This document shows positions 60,644 to 64,000 of a DNA stretch of 64,000 bases, one piece after another (the first letter of the stretch is position 1; each line of letters opens with the position of its first letter). The DNA is from Acidimicrobiaceae bacterium (GTDB taxonomy: Bacteria > Actinomycetota > Acidimicrobiia > Acidimicrobiales > Ilumatobacteraceae), in assembly GCA_003569125.1 (NCBI GenBank), contig BGOG01000001.1, forward strand, positions 62,001 through 126,000. Direction: 5' to 3'. A program made the translations under genes and the position numbers. The notes beneath the pieces were generated by a model. That model saw only the letters and a list, made by a program, of their open reading frames with translations. It did no database searches and was not told the origin of the DNA.

Positions 60644-61741
60644 ATGAAATTTAGGGTTGAAAGAGAATTGCTCTCCGAAGCGTTGAGCGGTGGCGCTCGT
60701 GTCGCTTCTAATCGAAACAATGCCATGCCTGCGCTTTCAGGTGTGCATTTCGAAGTAAAAGGCGACCAACTTATTTTGACTTCGACAGACAATGATTTGA
60801 GTGTTCGATTCGGTCTAAAAGTTGCCGGGCTCCAAGATGGCGTCGCAGTCGTCAGCGCGAAACTGATCAGCGACATCGTTCGCGTTATGCCAGAAGAAAA
60901 AGTAACAATCGAAGCCCAAGGTGAAGAAATTAGTGTCTCTGCGGGCACATCTGAATTCAAAATTCATTTATTCGCAGCTTCGGATTTTCCAAAGATTGTT
61001 ACTGCTGGAACACAATCCGTGACAATAAGCGCGAAAGTGTTTGCCGAATCGCTCCATCAAGTTGTGCGGGCGGCGTCGAGCGATATGCAACGTTTGGCTT
61101 TGACGGGTGTGCTCATGGTTGCCGAACCCGATTCGGTGTGTATGGTCGCCACGGACTCATATCGCTTGGCGGTGCGCGAGTTGCCAGGCGCAACGATGCT
61201 TGGTCATGGAGCAGAAATTGTCGTGCCGGGGCGAGCATTGGATGAACTCAAACGGCTGATCGGTGACGCTGAAACGATGACGATGGCATTGGGCGAAAAC
61301 AGGGCGACTTTCGAAGTCGGCGGAGCAACCCTGACGACGACACTTTTGAACGTTGAGTTCCCAAAATATAAGCAGTTGATTTCGGCGAGTTATCCGAACA
61401 AGACGACTACGGCGAGAGAACCCTTTTTAGAGGCCGTGCGGCGGTTGCGAATTCTTGCACGAGAGACAACTCCGATCCGTCTTGAGATGTTGAAAGATTC
61501 AATTCGTCTTTCAGTGGTTACTCAAGACCTCGGACAAGGAGAAGAAGAGTTAGAAGCCAAACTTGACGGCAGCGAGATCACCGTCGGTTTCAACTCGCAA
61601 TATCTATTAGATGGAATCGATGCGATTAGCGGTGATGAAATAACAATCGAGTCGACGGATCCAGTTAAACCAGCAGTTTTGCGCGGTGTTGGAGACAAGA
61701 ATTATTTATATCTTGTGATGCCACAGCGATTAACGACCTAG
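60644..61741 (+). CDS. dnaN: DNA polymerase III subunit beta
   Basis: MKFRVERELLSEALSGGARVASNRNNAMPALSGVHFEV; full sliding clamp. Confidence 0.97.
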   Translation: MKFRVERELLSEALSGGARVASNRNNAMPALSGVHFEVKGDQLILTSTDNDLSVRFGLKVAGLQDGVAVVSAKLISDIVRVMPEEKVTIEAQGEEISVSAGTSEFKIHLFAASDFPKIVTAGTQSVTISAKVFAESLHQVVRAASSDMQRLALTGVLMVAEPDSVCMVATDSYRLAVRELPGATMLGHGAEIVVPGRALDELKRLIGDAETMTMALGENRATFEVGGATLTTTLLNVEFPKYKQLISASYPNKTTTAREPFLEAVRRLRILARETTPIRLEMLKDSIRLSVVTQDLGQGEEELEAKLDGSEITVGFNSQYLLDGIDAISGDEITIESTDPVKPAVLRGVGDKNYLYLVMPQRLTT

Positions 61742-61802
61742 TTCGACACAGTTCGTTTCTAAAACAAGACTGCAACCGAAACTTGACGAGCGTCAACCTG
61801 AC

Positions 61803-62888
61803 GTGATTCTTCAACACATTGAACTCAGCGACTTTCGTAACTACACGAATGCAAAAGTTGATTTTGGTACGGGAGTAACGGCGATCATCGGCTCGAATGG
61901 TCAAGGCAAAACAAATCTCACCGAAGCACTCGGATATCTCTCCACGATGAAAAGTTTTCGTGGTGTGCCAACCGAGGCGATGATTCGAAATTCGACACAC
62001 ACGGCGTTTGTGCGAGCCCAAGTTCGTCATGACGACAATCGAGAAATTTTAATAGAAGCGAAATTAACAACGCAAGGTCGCAACCAGGTTCTGGTCAACG
62101 GAGTAAAACTGCCAAAGACACGTGATCTACTCGGCATGGTTCGAACAACCGTGTTTTCGCCCGATGATCTTGATTTGGTCAAAGGCGGACCGCATTTACG
62201 GCGCGAGTTTATGGATGATTCGCTAGTCGCTTTTGCAATTAAATACGACGCGCTGAGACTCGATGTCGATCGAGTGGTGCGACAACGAAACGCCGTGCTC
62301 AAACAATCTGGCGGGCGAGTAAACAACGCAGTTAGTTCGATGTTGGATCTGTGGGATGAGAAACTTGTCAGCGTTGGTACGCAGTTGGGTGATGCAAGAA
62401 AGAATTTAATTTCCCAACTCACACCGTTTATCGTGCACGCCTATGAAGAACTTGCCGAACGAGCATGCAACATCATCGTTGAATACTCTCCACAATGGCT
62501 CGAGACTGGCTTGCAACTCTCTTTGCAACAATCTCGAAGCGAAGATCTTCGGCGCTTAATCACCACGGTCGGCCCACACCGCGATGATATTGAATTGTCG
62601 ATCAATGGTTTGTCAGCAAAATCACATGCATCCCAGGGAGAACAACGAACTTTGGCGCTAGCGTTGCGCCTTGCATTGCATCGATTCATCAGCAAAACAG
62701 TGGGCGAGATTCCTATTCTTGTTTTAGATGACGTGCTTTCAGAACTCGACCCGGCGCGAGCGCGGGCGTTGCTCAACCATTTTCCCGTCGGGCAAGTTTT
62801 GATCACAACGGCTGCCGATTTACCAATGGGCGCACACATCGGTAGGACTGTGAGAATTCAAGCCGGAACTATTCTTGACTCATTATGA
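61803..62888 (+). CDS. recF: DNA replication/repair protein RecF
   Basis: IELSDFRNYTNAKVDFGTGVTAIIGSNGQGKTNLTEALGYL; SQGEQRTLALALRLA. Confidence 0.97.
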   Translation: MILQHIELSDFRNYTNAKVDFGTGVTAIIGSNGQGKTNLTEALGYLSTMKSFRGVPTEAMIRNSTHTAFVRAQVRHDDNREILIEAKLTTQGRNQVLVNGVKLPKTRDLLGMVRTTVFSPDDLDLVKGGPHLRREFMDDSLVAFAIKYDALRLDVDRVVRQRNAVLKQSGGRVNNAVSSMLDLWDEKLVSVGTQLGDARKNLISQLTPFIVHAYEELAERACNIIVEYSPQWLETGLQLSLQQSRSEDLRRLITTVGPHRDDIELSINGLSAKSHASQGEQRTLALALRLALHRFISKTVGEIPILVLDDVLSELDPARARALLNHFPVGQVLITTAADLPMGAHIGRTVRIQAGTILDSL

Positions 62889-63217
62889 GCAACGAAGATG
62901 ACAATCAAAACGAAAATCGCAGCACATCTTTGGGCGACGAAGTCAACCGCATACTTCAAAGACTGGGCTCGCCAAATATCGATACTGTTTCGGGAGTTTT
63001 CGGATTATGGAAAGAACTTGTTGGCGAGCAGGTGGCACAACATGTGTCACCTATCAAACTTGACCGGGGTCGGCTGTTGATTGAAGTCGATGACCCGGCT
63101 TGGTCAACTCACATGAAGTTTCTCGAGCGAGATATTTGCACAACTTTGAGCCATCACACGGGCACAACAATCAGTGGAATAGACATCAGAGTGAAGTCAG
63201 GTCGCGCGAACACTTAG
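62885..63217 (+). CDS. DUF721 (DciA-like) protein
   Basis: VFGLWKELVGEQVAQHVSPIKLDRGRLLIEVDDPAWSTHMKFLE. Confidence 0.9.
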   Translation: MSNEDDNQNENRSTSLGDEVNRILQRLGSPNIDTVSGVFGLWKELVGEQVAQHVSPIKLDRGRLLIEVDDPAWSTHMKFLERDICTTLSHHTGTTISGIDIRVKSGRANT

Positions 63218-63295
63218 ATAGTAGAATAAGGACGCTTGTTTAGTGATTTTTTCATCTAAATACCAACCCAAAACATCCGAAAAGGTATCTCAAAA

Positions 63296-64000
63296 ATGGC
63301 AGTAACCAAAGCTAAACCCGCAAAAAATAACGGGTCAGCAAAAACTACTCCAGCCTCATATGGCGCCAAAGATATTCAAGTTCTTGAGGGTTTAGACCCG
63401 GTTCGCAAACGACCCGGAATGTATATCGGGTCAACAGGTTTGACTGGTTTACATCACCTGATTTGGGAAGTAGTCGACAACTCTGTCGACGAAGCAATGG
63501 CCGGATATTGCACGAGCATCACGGTGACGCTTAACGAAGACGGTTCGTGTTCTGTGCATGATGACGGTCGTGGTATTCCTGTTGATCCTTATCCTTCTGG
63601 CCCACACAAAGGTAAAAGTGCACTCGAAGTCGTGCTCACGGTGTTGCACGCTGGTGGCAAGTTTGGCGGCGAAGGATACAAAGTCTCCGGCGGATTACAT
63701 GGCGTCGGCGTGAGCGTTGTCAACGCGCTATCAAAACGGCTCATCGCAGAAATCGATCGCGACGCAACAAGATACAAACAAGAATTTATTGATGGTGGAA
63801 ACCCCAAAACCAAAATTCAAAAGGTCGGGCCTTCGGCGTCGAAAACAAAAACTGGCACGACGATTAGTTTTTGGCCAGACCCGATAATTTTTGCGTCAGA
63901 AGGCGTCGAGTTCGTGGCGCGTACCGTGCTCGAGCGGTTGCAGACGATCGCGTTTTTAAATCGCAACCTTGAAGTGATTTTCGAAGACAAGCGCAAAGAC
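63296..64000 (+). CDS. gyrB: DNA gyrase subunit B (3' end outside window)
   Basis: [49 protein letters not shown]; open to the window end. Confidence 0.97.
   Translation, partial: MAVTKAKPAKNNGSAKTTPASYGAKDIQVLEGLDPVRKRPGMYIGSTGLTGLHHLIWEVVDNSVDEAMAGYCTSITVTLNEDGSCSVHDDGRGIPVDPYPSGPHKGKSALEVVLTVLHAGGKFGGEGYKVSGGLHGVGVSVVNALSKRLIAEIDRDATRYKQEFIDGGNPKTKIQKVGPSASKTKTGTTISFWPDPIIFASEGVEFVARTVLERLQTIAFLNRNLEVIFEDKRKD

Noticed and set aside
1-64000. CRISPR arrays, transposases, prophage, integrons
   Set aside because: No regularly spaced repeats, transposase or integrase ORFs seen; gene content is core chromosomal

Overview
The window is a roughly 64 kb, moderate-GC actinobacterial chromosome segment, probably Acidimicrobiia-like (inferred from gene content). 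It runs toward and across the replication origin. The right end has the classical order cca / rpsF-ssb-rpsR-rplI-dnaB / trxB-trxA-cwlM / parB-parA-rsmG-jag-yidC-yidD-rnpA-rpmH / dnaA-dnaN-recF-dciA-gyrB, with parS sites and DnaA boxes. The left and centre hold housekeeping genes (map, coaA, dut, orn, serS, pdxH, pyrE, purB, purA), the dnaK-grpE-dnaJ-hspR operon, and a cytochrome aa3 oxidase locus (ctaB, ctaC-D-E-F-G). The most interesting item is a three-gene module fused translationally to the front of the cta operon. It encodes a heme-copper oxidase subunit I-like protein that has lost all the heme/CuB histidine ligands by my hand alignment, a subunit III-like protein, and a membrane protein with a cupredoxin-like tail lacking copper ligands. 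Other notable items: a multi-hairpin element ending in an intrinsic terminator upstream of whiB with no upstream gene to terminate; a HAIR operator overlapping the last codons of rbsK; a hairpin at the rpsF start; an S18 with a long RG-rich/acidic tail; loss of the MurJ half of the usual MurJ-kinase locus; and six single-nucleotide frameshifts, mostly at short homopolymers, which point to assembly indels rather than real pseudogenes.
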